A stretch of 55,801 nucleotides of DNA from assembly GCA_040386595.1 (NCBI GenBank), contig JAZKFE010000250.1, positions 1-55,801 of the forward strand, given 5' to 3'. Below are positions 35,608-45,094 of this stretch, piece after piece. Source of the DNA: JAKFVC01 sp040386595. Lineage in GTDB: Bacteria > Planctomycetota > Planctomycetia > Planctomycetales > Planctomycetaceae. Below the pieces are notes generated by a model, which saw only the letters and a list, made by a program, of their open reading frames with translations, had not been told where the DNA came from and did not search any database. Every line of letters starts with the position of its first letter. Position 1 is the first letter of the stretch. The position numbers and the translations under genes were made by a program.

Positions 35608-35644
35608 CGACCTGCCGAGCTTTGTTCGGCAGGTCGTTCTCTTT
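35608..35644 (+). terminator. Rho-independent-type terminator after the cytochrome
   Basis: CGACCTGCCGA pairs perfectly with TCGGCAGGTCG over GCTTTGT, followed by TTCTCTTT. It lies 36 bp past the cytochrome stop. Confidence 0.8.
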
Positions 35645-35767
35645 GATGGAGACTTTTCAAAGAGTGTCCCTCGTTGAGAGGCGCTGCTGGGGTGCGGGGC
35701 GTAATTGCCCGTGGCGTTTCTATAAAAAATATTTCCAATTCATTCCTCGTAATTGAGCTCGACGTCT

Positions 35768-36802
35768 GTGCGTCTTCTAGTCTCTGAGTTTGTTTGCAGC
35801 GGCGCCTGGGCCGAGGAATCGCTGGATTCAACCCTGATCGCAGAGGGGCGGTCGATGCTGCTGGGCGTGTTGCGCGATGCGACAAAAGTTCCCGGCTTGG
35901 AAGTTGTCACGATCTGGAGCGCCCATCGCGAACGATTCCCTGTGGAGGGGGTCGCTTTTCAACTCGCCCATTCGCCTGCTGAGGAAATTGAGCTCCTGGC
36001 CGAGTTGGCCGCGTGGGCCGATATCACGTTGCTGATTGCCCCGGAATTCGATGGCATTTTGACGCATCGAGCGTTGCTGGTGGAAGGTGTCGGGGGGCGG
36101 CTGTGTGGGCCGCATCCTGTGGCGATTACGACTTGTGCTGATAAGTTCGAGCTTGCCGAGATCCTGCACGCTGCTGGTGTGCCCACGATCCCCACGGCAG
36201 AATTCTCCCCCGCTCATGCGACCGCCGAGTCCGTCACCTACCCGTGCGTGATCAAGCCCCGAGATGGGGCGGGATCGCAAGAGACGTACCTCGTGCGGAC
36301 GCCAGCGGATTTTGAAAGCCTGCTTCCCACATGGAAGAAGTCGTCGCTGCTGCGGCAAGCCGTCTGTCAGCCTTACGTTGCCGGCCGCGCGGCCTCTGTC
36401 GCGGTGTTGGTGACTCCGGAGCAGTATCGCTATCAAGCCTTACCCCCGTGCGAACAGACGTTGGATCCCAGTGGCCGATTCACTTATCAAGGCGGTGTTG
36501 TCCCGGCTCGCGACGTCGATGCTGCGGCCTTGCAGGCGGTCGCTGTAGAGGCCTGTCGGCAGGTTGCCGGGCTGCGTGGTTATGTCGGAGTGGATTTGAT
36601 CATCCCTGATAACGATCCGGCTCATCCGATCGTGGTTGAGATCAATCCCCGCATCACGACCAGCTACCTGGGGTATTCGAAGCTGTGCCAGCAGAACCTG
36701 ATGGCCGCCATGTTGCGAGCAGATTCTGCCTCTCGGGAACTGACTTGGAAGGCGGAGCAATTCGAGTATTTTCCCCAGGGTGAGGTCAGGCGTTGTTTGT
36801 AA
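35768..36802 (+). CDS. ATP-grasp ligase (MfnD-like)
   Basis: 344 residues. It opens with RLLVSEFVCSGAW. ATP-grasp signatures follow: YPCVIKPRDGAGSQETYLV, VAGRAASVAVLV and GLRGYVGVDLII with PIVVEINPRITTSYLGYSKL, the metal-binding end. The layout resembles the tyramine-glutamate ligase MfnD and the related proteins found near tetrahydromethanopterin C1 genes in planctomycetes, but no other C1 gene is in the window, so this is an inference by resemblance. The GTG at 35768 is my preferred start; TTG at 35753 is the alternative. Confidence 0.75.
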   Translation: MRLLVSEFVCSGAWAEESLDSTLIAEGRSMLLGVLRDATKVPGLEVVTIWSAHRERFPVEGVAFQLAHSPAEEIELLAELAAWADITLLIAPEFDGILTHRALLVEGVGGRLCGPHPVAITTCADKFELAEILHAAGVPTIPTAEFSPAHATAESVTYPCVIKPRDGAGSQETYLVRTPADFESLLPTWKKSSLLRQAVCQPYVAGRAASVAVLVTPEQYRYQALPPCEQTLDPSGRFTYQGGVVPARDVDAAALQAVAVEACRQVAGLRGYVGVDLIIPDNDPAHPIVVEINPRITTSYLGYSKLCQQNLMAAMLRADSASRELTWKAEQFEYFPQGEVRRCL

Positions 36803-36973
36803 AATGTCAATATCTGACATCAAGGTGCGAAGACGCAAAAATAGGGCTGCGCACTCGGCCTTCGTTTTCTTTTTTGGACCTTCGCGGCACGACGTGAGAA
36901 CAAGTTTTTCCCATCAGTCCACGTGACGTGATTGCGTTTCATCGCGACGAGCAGTCGCTCAAAAGTTGATTTC

Positions 36974-38044
36974 ATGTACCCCGATCTGCCCGTCAGGCCC
37001 ATCCCCACGAACCTCATCACCGGCTTTCTAGGTGTCGGCAAAACGACCGCCATTCTGGATCTCGCGGCTCGCCGCCCGCCGCACGAACGCTGGGCGATCC
37101 TGGTGAATGAATACGGTGAGGTCGGCCTCGATCAGGCGATGCTGGAAGGGAGCGGCGATCCGGGTCTGGCGGTGAGTGAGATTGCGGGGGGGTGCTTTTG
37201 TTGTTCGATGGAGCTGCCGCTCGACTGGACGCTCGACGCCTTAATCCGCACCGCGAAGCCGCATCGTTTGGTGATCGAACCGACCGGCCTGGGGCACCCG
37301 GCTCGCGTTCTCGATCATCTTCGTAGCTCCCGTTTTCGCGAGATACTCGATGTGCGAACAACGATCTGTCTGGCCGACCCGCGAGACTTTGAAAACCCTC
37401 GCATTTCAAAATCGCTGGTCTTTCAGGACCAGCTCCATCTGGCCGACATTGTGGTGATCAACAAGATCGACGTGGTGGCCCCGGACGTCGTCACTCAGTT
37501 TCAGGGCTATGTCCAGAATGAACTGTTCCCGGCCAAGCTGCTGGTCGCCACAACACAACAGGGGCGCTTGAATCACGAGTGGCTCGATTGGCGAGTGGAT
37601 GAGGTTCGCACCCCTCTCTTCCCCGAGGCCCACCCCGCTACTGCGCATTTACAATCAGAAGCAGTCCCGGAGGCCACACTGGTCTCGCTGGACACCGTTG
37701 TCCCTGCGGCATCGCAACATCACACCCCGGGCCACCCCATCCGCTATCCGGCCTCGAACGAGCCCAGCGATCATTGTGGCTGGATTTTCTCTCCAGAAGA
37801 CATCTTTGACCGAGACACCTTACTCGACATGCTCGGTGGCGGTTTTTCCATCCGCCGGATCAAGGGGGTTTTTCGTACTGCGGACGATTGGATCCAATTC
37901 AACCGAGCCGGCTTTGAAATGTCAGTCACTTCCACATCCTACCGCCGAGACAGTCGGGTTGAGGTCATCCTGGACCACGCTTCAAGGCGCTGGGATGAAT
38001 TCCAGTACGAGCTGTCTCGTTGTCTCCTCGTTAATCACCAGTAA
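36974..38044 (+). CDS. CobW/COG0523-family GTPase
   Basis: 356 residues. Walker A is TGFLGVGKTT (16-25); GGCFCC supplies the CxCC metal-binding motif at C74/C76/C77. The Walker B region LVIEPTGLGHP and G4 NKID are also present. The C-terminal CobW domain has RRIKGVFRTADDWIQFN. These GTPases deliver metal such as Zn or Co to target enzymes; the client is not evident from neighbours. The ATG at 36974 follows a T-rich leader. It lies 171 bp after the ATP-grasp gene with no terminator seen between. Confidence 0.9.
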   Translation: MYPDLPVRPIPTNLITGFLGVGKTTAILDLAARRPPHERWAILVNEYGEVGLDQAMLEGSGDPGLAVSEIAGGCFCCSMELPLDWTLDALIRTAKPHRLVIEPTGLGHPARVLDHLRSSRFREILDVRTTICLADPRDFENPRISKSLVFQDQLHLADIVVINKIDVVAPDVVTQFQGYVQNELFPAKLLVATTQQGRLNHEWLDWRVDEVRTPLFPEAHPATAHLQSEAVPEATLVSLDTVVPAASQHHTPGHPIRYPASNEPSDHCGWIFSPEDIFDRDTLLDMLGGGFSIRRIKGVFRTADDWIQFNRAGFEMSVTSTSYRRDSRVEVILDHASRRWDEFQYELSRCLLVNHQ

Positions 38045-38258
38045 ATGGCAACGGTCTAGGAAATGTCGGAAGGTGTTCCAGGACCGTACGCTGGAAATTT
38101 ACAGGTTTGTTCCTCCTCGATGTTGATTTTGAAGGGGATTTGAATTTGTGGAGGCGGGCTTGCAGAACGGTCAGCGTCCGATCAGAATTTTTCTCGGCGC
38201 GGGTCTAGAACTCGTTCCCGAATCGGATTTGCCATCTTCAACTTGTTAGGGAGGCATT

Positions 38259-39209
38259 GTGTCGACAGAGCAACCTATCACGGCAGCGGACCGCTTGAGT
38301 GAATTGAAATTGCCGCTGAGTTCGAACGTCAACTACAAGTTGGATAGTCTGTTCCCCGTATTGACGGGTTGGTTTGCTAACGGTCAGATCAAAAAGAAAC
38401 ATAAGCTGATTCAACAAGCTGAAGCGACTCTCGAAGAAGTGTTGCGGCCTGGGGAAGAAGTGCTCTATGTGGCGAAGGGGGTTCAGTACTCATTCTGGGA
38501 GCAATATTTCCTGGGGATCTGGGCCAATTTGATCAATCAGACGGTCTTCGTCCTGACGAATGCGCGAATGTTATTGTTTCATACCAATACCAAGGGGAAG
38601 CCCAAGGATATGTATTGGATGATCTACTACAGCCAGATCGTGCACTTCAAAGCCAGTTGGTTTAACGGCTCGTTGGTGGTCAAACTCAAAGATGGCAAGA
38701 CCTTCAAATTTGCCGGTTTCACGGGGACAGACAAAAAGCAGATGCCGCTGGTATTTCAAGCTGCTGCTGCGAACTATCAGGCACGTGGGTTCGATCCCCC
38801 CGTTTCCCAGTCACGAGAGAATCTCTGTTCTTACTGTTGTGCCGTCGTTCCGAAAGACGTGACGATCTGCCACACGTGTGGGGCCGAGTACTGGAAGCCC
38901 AGGGATGTGGCCCTGCGCAGCCTGGTTTTCCCCTCGTGGGGCGATTTTGTGATGCGACATTATATTGTCGCGATCATGGAGCTAATCGGCTATCTCGTTG
39001 GATGGCTGATCATGGGGACTATTGTCCTACATGCGATTGCAAAGGGTGACCAAGAAGTGATTGGGGTTAGTGCTGTAATTTTGGGGGCATTTGTTGCCTT
39101 CACGCACATTCCTGATGCGGTACTCACGTACTACATCGCGAGTAAAGGGCTGAATCGTCGGCGTCCACCCGACCCCGCCCGAATCCCCGCCGCTGAAACT
39201 GACGTGTGA
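38259..39209 (+). CDS. PH-like/zinc-ribbon membrane protein
   Basis: 316 residues. Residues of about 60-160 look like a bacterial PH-type fold (EEVLYVAKGVQYSF, VFVLTNARMLLFHTN, IVHFKASWFNGSLVVKLKDG). A zinc ribbon follows at C190/C193...C204/C207. Two membrane segments end the protein (VAIMELIGYLVGWLIMGTIV and VIGVSAVILGAFVAFTHI). Function unknown. The GTG start at 38259 has GGGAGG 4-5 bp upstream, a clear site. Confidence 0.78.
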   Translation: MSTEQPITAADRLSELKLPLSSNVNYKLDSLFPVLTGWFANGQIKKKHKLIQQAEATLEEVLRPGEEVLYVAKGVQYSFWEQYFLGIWANLINQTVFVLTNARMLLFHTNTKGKPKDMYWMIYYSQIVHFKASWFNGSLVVKLKDGKTFKFAGFTGTDKKQMPLVFQAAAANYQARGFDPPVSQSRENLCSYCCAVVPKDVTICHTCGAEYWKPRDVALRSLVFPSWGDFVMRHYIVAIMELIGYLVGWLIMGTIVLHAIAKGDQEVIGVSAVILGAFVAFTHIPDAVLTYYIASKGLNRRRPPDPARIPAAETDV

Positions 39210-39527
39210 TTCGATCACGAACTCTCGCGATGTCTGCCTGCAAATCGCGGTGAATCTCCGTTTTTGCACAAACAGCAACGAGATGTGAACCGAAACCCTG
39301 GAACATACGTTATCTCACGTGTGGTTGATGACGGTGTCCCGGTCACGCTGGTGATGTCTGCGCGGATTCACTTGTGAGTCCGCAGCGATTCCGGGGCTAC
39401 TTCACATCCAATATCGCGGGGGCCGGGATTTCGTTTTTGCGTCGCTTGTCGAAGCCAGGACGATTGCCAGTCCTGTTCTCTGGCCAATACGACGTGCGAA
39501 TTCCCGTTCACCATCAGGAGTTGTGGA
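39210..39527. other. Intergenic region, nothing recognised
   Basis: 318 bp between two plus-strand genes. No ORF with coding character, repeat or terminator is seen; it likely holds the ybjQ-like promoter. Confidence 0.4.
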
Positions 39528-39848
39528 ATGATCATCACCACCGGTAACGACATCCAGGGTTATGTGATTACTGAATACCTCGGAGTGGTACGTGGGATCA
39601 TTGTGCGATCGACAGGCTTTACGAAGGGACTGATTGGCACGCTCCGCTCGATCTGGGGCGGCAACATTCCAGAGTATGCGTCGGTGTGCGAGGAGGCACG
39701 ACGGCAGGCGTATGACTTACTGATCCAGCATGCTCAGGAGCGAGGTGCGGATGCGATTATTGCGATGCGCTATGACGCCACCGAATTTACAGCAGGGACG
39801 ACCGAAGTGTTGGCCTATGGAACCGCCGTGAAGTGCCACATGTCTTGA
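39528..39848 (+). CDS. YbjQ-family protein (DUF74)
   Basis: A 106-residue protein with the whole YbjQ/UPF0145 pattern: ITTGNDIQGYVITEYLGVVRG at the start, ARRQAYDLLIQHAQERGADA in the helix and IIAMRYDA near the end. The family is small, homopentameric and possibly heavy-metal binding; its role is not settled. CAGGAG lies before the ATG. Confidence 0.9.
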   Translation: MIITTGNDIQGYVITEYLGVVRGIIVRSTGFTKGLIGTLRSIWGGNIPEYASVCEEARRQAYDLLIQHAQERGADAIIAMRYDATEFTAGTTEVLAYGTAVKCHMS

Positions 39849-39859
39849 TCGAGTGTTTT

Positions 39860-40420
39860 TTAAACGGCGCGACCCGTCGCAATATCCCACACGTAGACAT
39901 CGTTATTCCAGTCAATGGCTTCGACGCGGTTTTCGCTCAGTGTGAATTTGTTGGCGTAAATATCAGCGCCACCATGAGTCCATTCGACTTTTCCCTGATA
40001 GGAGAGCCGTGCAATTTCTAGCTCGCCATGCGAGAGATAGCACCGATGTTTCGAAGAGTGATAGATGCCAAAGCACGTTGCCTGGTCAGTCTGTGTCTTC
40101 CAATTGATTTCCAGAGACGGCAACTGCAGAGAGACGATAAAGGGGCCGACTGCGATGACCAGTGAGTCGTCATGTACGACGGCCGAATTTTCATGAATGC
40201 CGGTCGTTCCGCCGGAGGCAGTCAAGATGCAAGTGGTGGTTACTCGATCGTCCGTGCGAGAAATTACGCGAACGGTATGCAGGGTTGACGGCTGAACGAC
40301 TTCGTCGTTGAGGTGGTAAACCTGATCGTAACGATGCCCGTTATCTACGGCATTGAATGTGTATGCCGGGACGCAGTGGAGCTCAACGGCAAAGTTTCGG
40401 CACAACAACGGGGCTACCAT
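39860..40420 (-). CDS. Hypothetical beta-rich protein
   Basis: 186 residues, unrecognised. It contains repeated beta-type segments (FAVELHCVPAYTFNAVD, LVIAVGPFIVSLQLPSLEIN, YLSHGELEIARLSYQGKVEW) and ends DWNNDVYVWDIATGR, a WD/propeller-blade-like phrase. There is no signal peptide. It converges on ybjQ with an 11-bp gap and no better ORF occupies the other frames, which supports a real gene. Confidence 0.6.
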   Translation of the reverse strand: MVAPLLCRNFAVELHCVPAYTFNAVDNGHRYDQVYHLNDEVVQPSTLHTVRVISRTDDRVTTTCILTASGGTTGIHENSAVVHDDSLVIAVGPFIVSLQLPSLEINWKTQTDQATCFGIYHSSKHRCYLSHGELEIARLSYQGKVEWTHGGADIYANKFTLSENRVEAIDWNNDVYVWDIATGRAV

Positions 40421-40530
40421 CTGTTGTGCCTTCGCGTGGCGCTCGCAGTTGGAAAAGCGGCGGTCCGTGAGTTGTCTTGCTGGTCACTCGACATACCGTC
40501 CCCGGTTGGGCTCACCGCGCGATGCGTTGA

Positions 40531-41784
40531 CTAGTTGGCCTGGATGCGGAAGAGGGATTTTTCTCCGCGGATGAACAGGGCTCCGTCGCCGATGGCGTAG
40601 GAGGCTTGGGTCTTCTCACCGATGGGGTTCTTGGCGACCTCTTCAAAGGTGCGGCTGGGCTTGAGGATCGTGGTTTCTCCCGCTTCGTCCAGCAGGAAGA
40701 TGTGGCCGTCCGCGTAAATGGGCGATGAGGAAAAATTGCCGCCCACCCGTTGCTGCCAAATTTGTTCGCCCGATTCGGCGTCCAGACAGGTAGCGACTCC
40801 GGCGTCGCTGATTAGATAGAGTTGCTTCTCGACCATCAGCAGTGAAGCACTGTGGGGTACGGCTTTTGTGAGTTTCCACGCCACGTGAGTGTCGGTGACG
40901 TCTCCTTTTCCGTCCGGGCGAATGGCCAGCAGAGTCGGGCGGTCGTAGCCGGTGCAGACATAAACCAATCCGTGGGCATACAGCGGCTTGGGAATGACGG
41001 AATAGCCGTCGTACTTGACCTTCCAGACTTCCTCGCCTGTCTTGGCGTCGTAGGCACAGACGGCTCCTGGACCGGGGCTGACGACGAGCGTCTGGCCGGC
41101 ATAATTCAGGACCAGTGGCGTTGTGAAGGCAAATTTTTTAGGAGCTTCGGGTTCGCTGCGGGCCGTCTTCCAGGCAATTTTGCCCGTGTCGGCATTCAAG
41201 GCGACAACGAACTGCACGTCACCGCCGTCGCAGCTCATGATGAGGTTGCCGTCAGTGAGTACCGGCGAGCCGCCGCTGCCGTGGACGTGGGCGTAAACCA
41301 GCTCTTCGTTCTTCCACAGAATTTTCCCCTCGAGGTCGAGGCAGGCGGTGCCGTGGGTACCGAAGTGGACGAACAGCCGCTTGCCGTCAGTCAGCGGGGT
41401 GGGGCTGGCGTAGCTGTTCTTCGGATGAATTTTGATCGACCGCTTGCCGTCAGTGACGAAGACTTCGCGGTTCCAAATGAGCTCGCCAGAATGGGCGTCG
41501 TAGCACAGCGTGCGGAGTGATTGAGCGTTCTTGGGCTCGTCGACGGGTTCTGCGGTGGTCAGATAGAGCCGCTTTTGGAAGCAGATTGGCGAGGACCAGG
41601 CTTTGCCGGGGACTTCAATTCGCCAGGCGACGTTTTCGGTTTCGGTCCACGCAGTGGGCAGGCCAGTGACGGTGGAGTGTCCGTTCCCTTCCGGGCCACG
41701 GAACTCGGTCCATTCTTCTTCGGCGGGGAGTGCGACTCCCCAGAAAGCCAAGGCCACGATTGTCATCAAACCAGAACGCGACAT
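40531..41784 (-). CDS. Secreted PQQ-like (BamB-type) beta-propeller protein
   Basis: 417 residues from the ATG at 41784, which begins a signal peptide (MTIVALAFWGVALPAEE). Propeller blades recur as W.G/NREVF, LDLEGKILWKNEEL, NADTGKIAWKTARSE, YDAKTGEEVWKVKYD and DAESGEQIWQQRVGG, the PQQ_2 pattern. EEEWTEFRGPEGNGHS at the N-terminus is standard for planctomycete PQQ-binding-like proteins. No catalytic residue is apparent. The longer frame from 41973 overlaps greA and is rejected. Confidence 0.92.
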   Translation of the reverse strand: MSRSGLMTIVALAFWGVALPAEEEWTEFRGPEGNGHSTVTGLPTAWTETENVAWRIEVPGKAWSSPICFQKRLYLTTAEPVDEPKNAQSLRTLCYDAHSGELIWNREVFVTDGKRSIKIHPKNSYASPTPLTDGKRLFVHFGTHGTACLDLEGKILWKNEELVYAHVHGSGGSPVLTDGNLIMSCDGGDVQFVVALNADTGKIAWKTARSEPEAPKKFAFTTPLVLNYAGQTLVVSPGPGAVCAYDAKTGEEVWKVKYDGYSVIPKPLYAHGLVYVCTGYDRPTLLAIRPDGKGDVTDTHVAWKLTKAVPHSASLLMVEKQLYLISDAGVATCLDAESGEQIWQQRVGGNFSSSPIYADGHIFLLDEAGETTILKPSRTFEEVAKNPIGEKTQASYAIGDGALFIRGEKSLFRIQAN

Positions 41785-41911
41785 TAAGCCACCCCTGCCG
41801 AAGTGAGAGCGCACTGAGGATTTGTGGAAACTTGGTCTTGTCTTGAGCCGAAATGCGAGCGGAACACCCTGGCTGCTACGGATGATCGTGGCAGCCAGGG
41901 GTGATTGCCGG

Positions 41912-42391
41912 TTACGTGTCTTCGATCTTGATGATTTCCAGCTTTTGCACGGTACGGGGCAGTTGGATTTCAACCTTACTGCCGACCTTTTTACCGAGCA
42001 TCCCTTGGGCCAGAGGGCTGGAAGTCAGGATCTTCATGACGGGGCCGCTGTAGTTGTCTTCGCCCGGACCGACGAATTCGTAGATCTCTTCGGATCCGTC
42101 TTCAATATCGCGCACGGTGACACGACTGCCGAACGCGACGATCCCCTTGGGCATCGTCGACTTGTCGACGATATAAGAGGCGGCTATTTGTGTCTTTAAT
42201 TGATTAATGCGCGCCTGGGTCATCCCCTGGGCCTCGCGCTGGCCATGGTATTCCGCGTTTTCGCTGAGATCTCCTTCGGCGCGAGCCTCGGCGATTTTTT
42301 CAGCAATCCGCGGCATCTCGACGTCTTCGAGCTCCTTAATTTGTTCGCGGAGTTTGTCGTAACCTTCTTGTGAAATCGGGTGCCGTTCCAT
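41912..42391 (-). CDS. greA: Transcription elongation factor GreA
   Basis: 159 residues, the usual GreA length. The N-terminal coiled coil runs from GYDKLREQIKELEDVEMP through EGDLSENAEYHGQREAQG, with the DLSENAEY acidic tip that enters the RNA polymerase secondary channel and stimulates cleavage of backtracked RNA. The C-terminal FKBP-like domain has SRVTVRDIEDGSEEIYEFVG and SSPLAQGMLGKKVGSKVEI. The ATG at 42391 is the family start; the frame extends 39 codons further upstream with no homology. Confidence 0.97.
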   Translation of the reverse strand: MERHPISQEGYDKLREQIKELEDVEMPRIAEKIAEARAEGDLSENAEYHGQREAQGMTQARINQLKTQIAASYIVDKSTMPKGIVAFGSRVTVRDIEDGSEEIYEFVGPGEDNYSGPVMKILTSSPLAQGMLGKKVGSKVEIQLPRTVQKLEIIKIEDT

Positions 42392-42505
42392 TCCCACTCC
42401 TTCATCCGGGCCGCCAGTGCGACGCGGGACTACGCAGCCAGCCAGTATCTCGCGAGAGATCCAGCAATTGTTAGCGTTGAGGGACAGATTCAATGTACAC
42501 AAAAT

Positions 42506-42544
42506 CAAAAGTAGGGGCGGCCAGTGGTGCCGTCCCTACTTTTG
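42506..42544 (-). terminator. Terminator hairpin between greA and the oxidoreductase gene
   Basis: CAAAAGTAGGGGCGG pairs with CCGTCCCTACTTTTG (one mismatch). Read on the minus strand the stem ends in CTACTTTTGATTTTG, giving a T-rich tail, so it probably ends the transcript from the gene at 42712-43845. Confidence 0.75.
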
Positions 42545-42711
42545 TTTGACACTTAATTTTACACGATCCTGTGGTCGAAAACCCCTCTGGCGAGTCAAAT
42601 TGAGAGATTATTCTCGACCCGGCAGAAGGCCCGTACGCCGGGAGAGATATCGATCAACATGATTATTTACCGATCGCCGAGGCGTTCGCAAGTCTGGATT
42701 TCAATTCAGAT

Positions 42712-43845
42712 CTACACGGACGACCATTGGTTGCTCTTGGCACTGCCCAAAACGGCATCGCAAACCTTCTGGGTTTCGACCGCTTCGCGGAATGTCGGTG
42801 AGCAAGGCTTGTTGTCTTCAAGGGACTTCAGGAAGTCGGCAACTTGGTGTACGAACGTGTGTTCGTAGCCAATCTGCAGACCGGGGACCCACCAGTGCTT
42901 CATGTAGGGATGATCGCTATCGCTGACGTGAATCGAGCGCCAGCCGCGGACGATGCCGTCGTCGTTGTGATCGAAGTACTGCAGGCGATGCAAGTCGTGC
43001 AGATCCCACTTCAACGAACCGTATTCGCCGTTGATTTCCAGGGTATACAGAGCCTTGTGACCACGGGCATAGCGGGTTGATTCGAACAGACCCAGCGACC
43101 CATTGGTGAAGCGGCACAGGAAGGCACAGGCATCGTCGATTTCGACCTTCTCGACCTTACCGGTCAGCGTGTGCGTCCGCTCCTTGATGAAGGTTTCGGT
43201 CATAGCGTTGACGGTGCTGATGCCACCGTTCAGCCACAGTGCCGTGTCGATACAGTGGGCCAGCAAGTCGCCAGTCACGCCGCTACCGGCAGCGGCAGCG
43301 TCCAGACGCCACAACGCGGCGCCACCTTGGGGCAGGTCTGCCGAGATCGTCCAGTCCTGTAGGAAGTTGGCTCGGTAGTGGAAAATCTTGCCCAGCTTGC
43401 CGGAGTCGATGATTTCCTTGGCGAGCGTGACGGCGGGGACGCGGCGGTAGTTGTACCACACCGTGTTGGCGACGCCGGCCTTCTCGACGGCGGCGGCCAT
43501 TTCTTCGCCTTCGGCCGTGTTCATCGACAACGGCTTTTCGCAGAGAATCATCTTGCCGTTGGCTGCCGCCGCCAGGGCGATCTCGCGGTGCAAATTGTTG
43601 GGCGTGCAGATATCAATGGCGTCGATATCTTTCCGCTCAACGACTTTACGCCAGTCGGTTTCGATGGATTCGTAGCCCCAAGTGTCGGCAAATGCCTGGC
43701 ATTTTTCCTTGTCACGAGCACAAACGGTCTTGAGGACCGGGTGGTACTGGAGATCAAAGAAGTTGTTAACGCGGCGGTAAGCGTTCGAGTGGGTCCGGCC
43801 CATGAAGCCGTAGCCAATCAGGCCAATGTTAAGTGGTTTCGACAT
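42712..43845 (-). CDS. Gfo/Idh/MocA-family oxidoreductase
   Basis: 377 residues. Rossmann start LNIGLIGYGFMGRTHSNAY; DIDAIDICTPNNLHREI and ILCEKPLSMN follow, with the catalytic-type Lys. The domain end GSGVTGDLLAHCIDTALWLN carries the DxxxHxxD arrangement seen in inositol and sugar dehydrogenases. The ATG at 43845 begins directly at the fold; the long upstream frame overlaps the isomerase gene. It lies 92 bp after the TIM-barrel isomerase stop on the same strand, so a shared transcript and a sugar/inositol pathway are likely. Confidence 0.92.
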   Translation of the reverse strand: MSKPLNIGLIGYGFMGRTHSNAYRRVNNFFDLQYHPVLKTVCARDKEKCQAFADTWGYESIETDWRKVVERKDIDAIDICTPNNLHREIALAAAANGKMILCEKPLSMNTAEGEEMAAAVEKAGVANTVWYNYRRVPAVTLAKEIIDSGKLGKIFHYRANFLQDWTISADLPQGGAALWRLDAAAAGSGVTGDLLAHCIDTALWLNGGISTVNAMTETFIKERTHTLTGKVEKVEIDDACAFLCRFTNGSLGLFESTRYARGHKALYTLEINGEYGSLKWDLHDLHRLQYFDHNDDGIVRGWRSIHVSDSDHPYMKHWWVPGLQIGYEHTFVHQVADFLKSLEDNKPCSPTFREAVETQKVCDAVLGSAKSNQWSSV

Positions 43846-43937
43846 AGGGTAATCCTTCGGTCGGAAATTGTTCCAAGGTGCCAATCGGGCGATTCGGCAA
43901 ATATATCGGGTTCGAAACGAGCCGGCGACTGTCGCCG

Positions 43938-44981
43938 TTATTCCTTCCAGCCATGTGCGTCGCGAACGGCGATCATGGCCGCCAGGATGTCGTTCCACGT
44001 TTGTTGCTTGTTCAGCACGTCGTTCGGGAACATGCATCCGTCCCAGCAAATGTGACGAATGCGTTGAGTCACATTGCCGTAGTTGTCCCGCAGCCAGAAG
44101 CCGGCGTGGTGGGGAATGTTCAACTTGCCATTCGGGTCGTTGGCGAGGCAATGGCGGCCGGTCTTGTCGTGCGAGCCGCTTCCCTTGACCGTGGCGTCGT
44201 TCTGGGCGACATGGAAGTCGATCGTCCAGGGGCGGAGTGCCGCGGTAAGAGTCTTGAGAGCCTCGTCCAGCGTTGTGCCGTTCTTCCAGTCGTATCCGGC
44301 GGGCAGCAGGGCGTCTTCGGGAGCATTGTAACCCAGCGTATAGAGCAGGGTGTGGGCCATGTCGGCTTGGAATCCAACGGTCCCGGGGCGGTCGGTCAAC
44401 TCGAGCAGTTGCACCATCCGTCGCCAGCTGTGCATGCCGGCCCAGCAGATCTCGCCTTCGGCTGCCAGGCGCTCGCCAAAGTCCTTGGCGACGTCACCCG
44501 CTTCGCGGAACGTGGCGGCAATCCGCTTCGTGTTGGTTTCGGGATCCTTGGCCCAATCGCCAGGGCCAGCGGCCGTGTCGATGCGGACGATGCCATTCGG
44601 ACGGATGCCCAGTTTCCGCAGTTTTTCGCCAATGCGGCAGGCTTTGCGGACGGCGTTCACCCAATTCTTACGTTGAGTTTCATCACCCATCGCCGACCCA
44701 TCGAACCACACGGGAGCGACGACCGAACCGACTTCAAAGCCCTTCGCCGTAATCTTGTCGGCGAGGCGTTTGACGCCATCGTCATCCAGGTCGATCGAGA
44801 TGTGGGGCTCGTAGAGAAACAGATCGACGCCGTCGAACTTCGTGCCGTTGACCTCGGACTTGGCCGTCAGGTCGAGCATCGTGTCGAGATCAATAAACGG
44901 TTCGGCGTCCGGAGACCCTTTGCCAACGAGACCGGGCCACATGGCGTTGTGGAGTTTGGGGAAATTGTTGGCGCTGGACAT
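43938..44981 (-). CDS. Xylose-isomerase-like TIM-barrel sugar isomerase/epimerase
   Basis: 347 residues of the AP_endonuc_2/sugar phosphate isomerase group. Signature parts are GVDLFLYEPHISIDL, GSVVAPVWFDGSAMG, GIRPNGIVRIDTAAG, FQADMAHTLLYTLG and WTIDFHVAQNDATVKG, with Glu/Asp/His metal-ligand positions spread over the barrel. The substrate is unknown; partners are an oxidoreductase and a cupin isomerase. The ATG at 44981 is chosen because the extended frame to 45074 runs into the flanking repeat at 45025-45082. Confidence 0.85.
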   Translation of the reverse strand: MSSANNFPKLHNAMWPGLVGKGSPDAEPFIDLDTMLDLTAKSEVNGTKFDGVDLFLYEPHISIDLDDDGVKRLADKITAKGFEVGSVVAPVWFDGSAMGDETQRKNWVNAVRKACRIGEKLRKLGIRPNGIVRIDTAAGPGDWAKDPETNTKRIAATFREAGDVAKDFGERLAAEGEICWAGMHSWRRMVQLLELTDRPGTVGFQADMAHTLLYTLGYNAPEDALLPAGYDWKNGTTLDEALKTLTAALRPWTIDFHVAQNDATVKGSGSHDKTGRHCLANDPNGKLNIPHHAGFWLRDNYGNVTQRIRHICWDGCMFPNDVLNKQQTWNDILAAMIAVRDAHGWKE

Positions 44982-45094
44982 GGTGGTGCCTCTTGGGGTT
45001 ATGGTGTGTTGGCCAGACGAGCATAAAATGACGAATGACGAAACCAGAATGACGAATGAATGACTAATGACCAAATCCGAAGGTCAGTCGTTGG

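Noticed and set aside
43878..45026. 382-codon plus-strand frame over the isomerase gene
   Set aside because: Antisense to a well-supported TIM-barrel isomerase gene; no recognisable domain in the plus-strand product.
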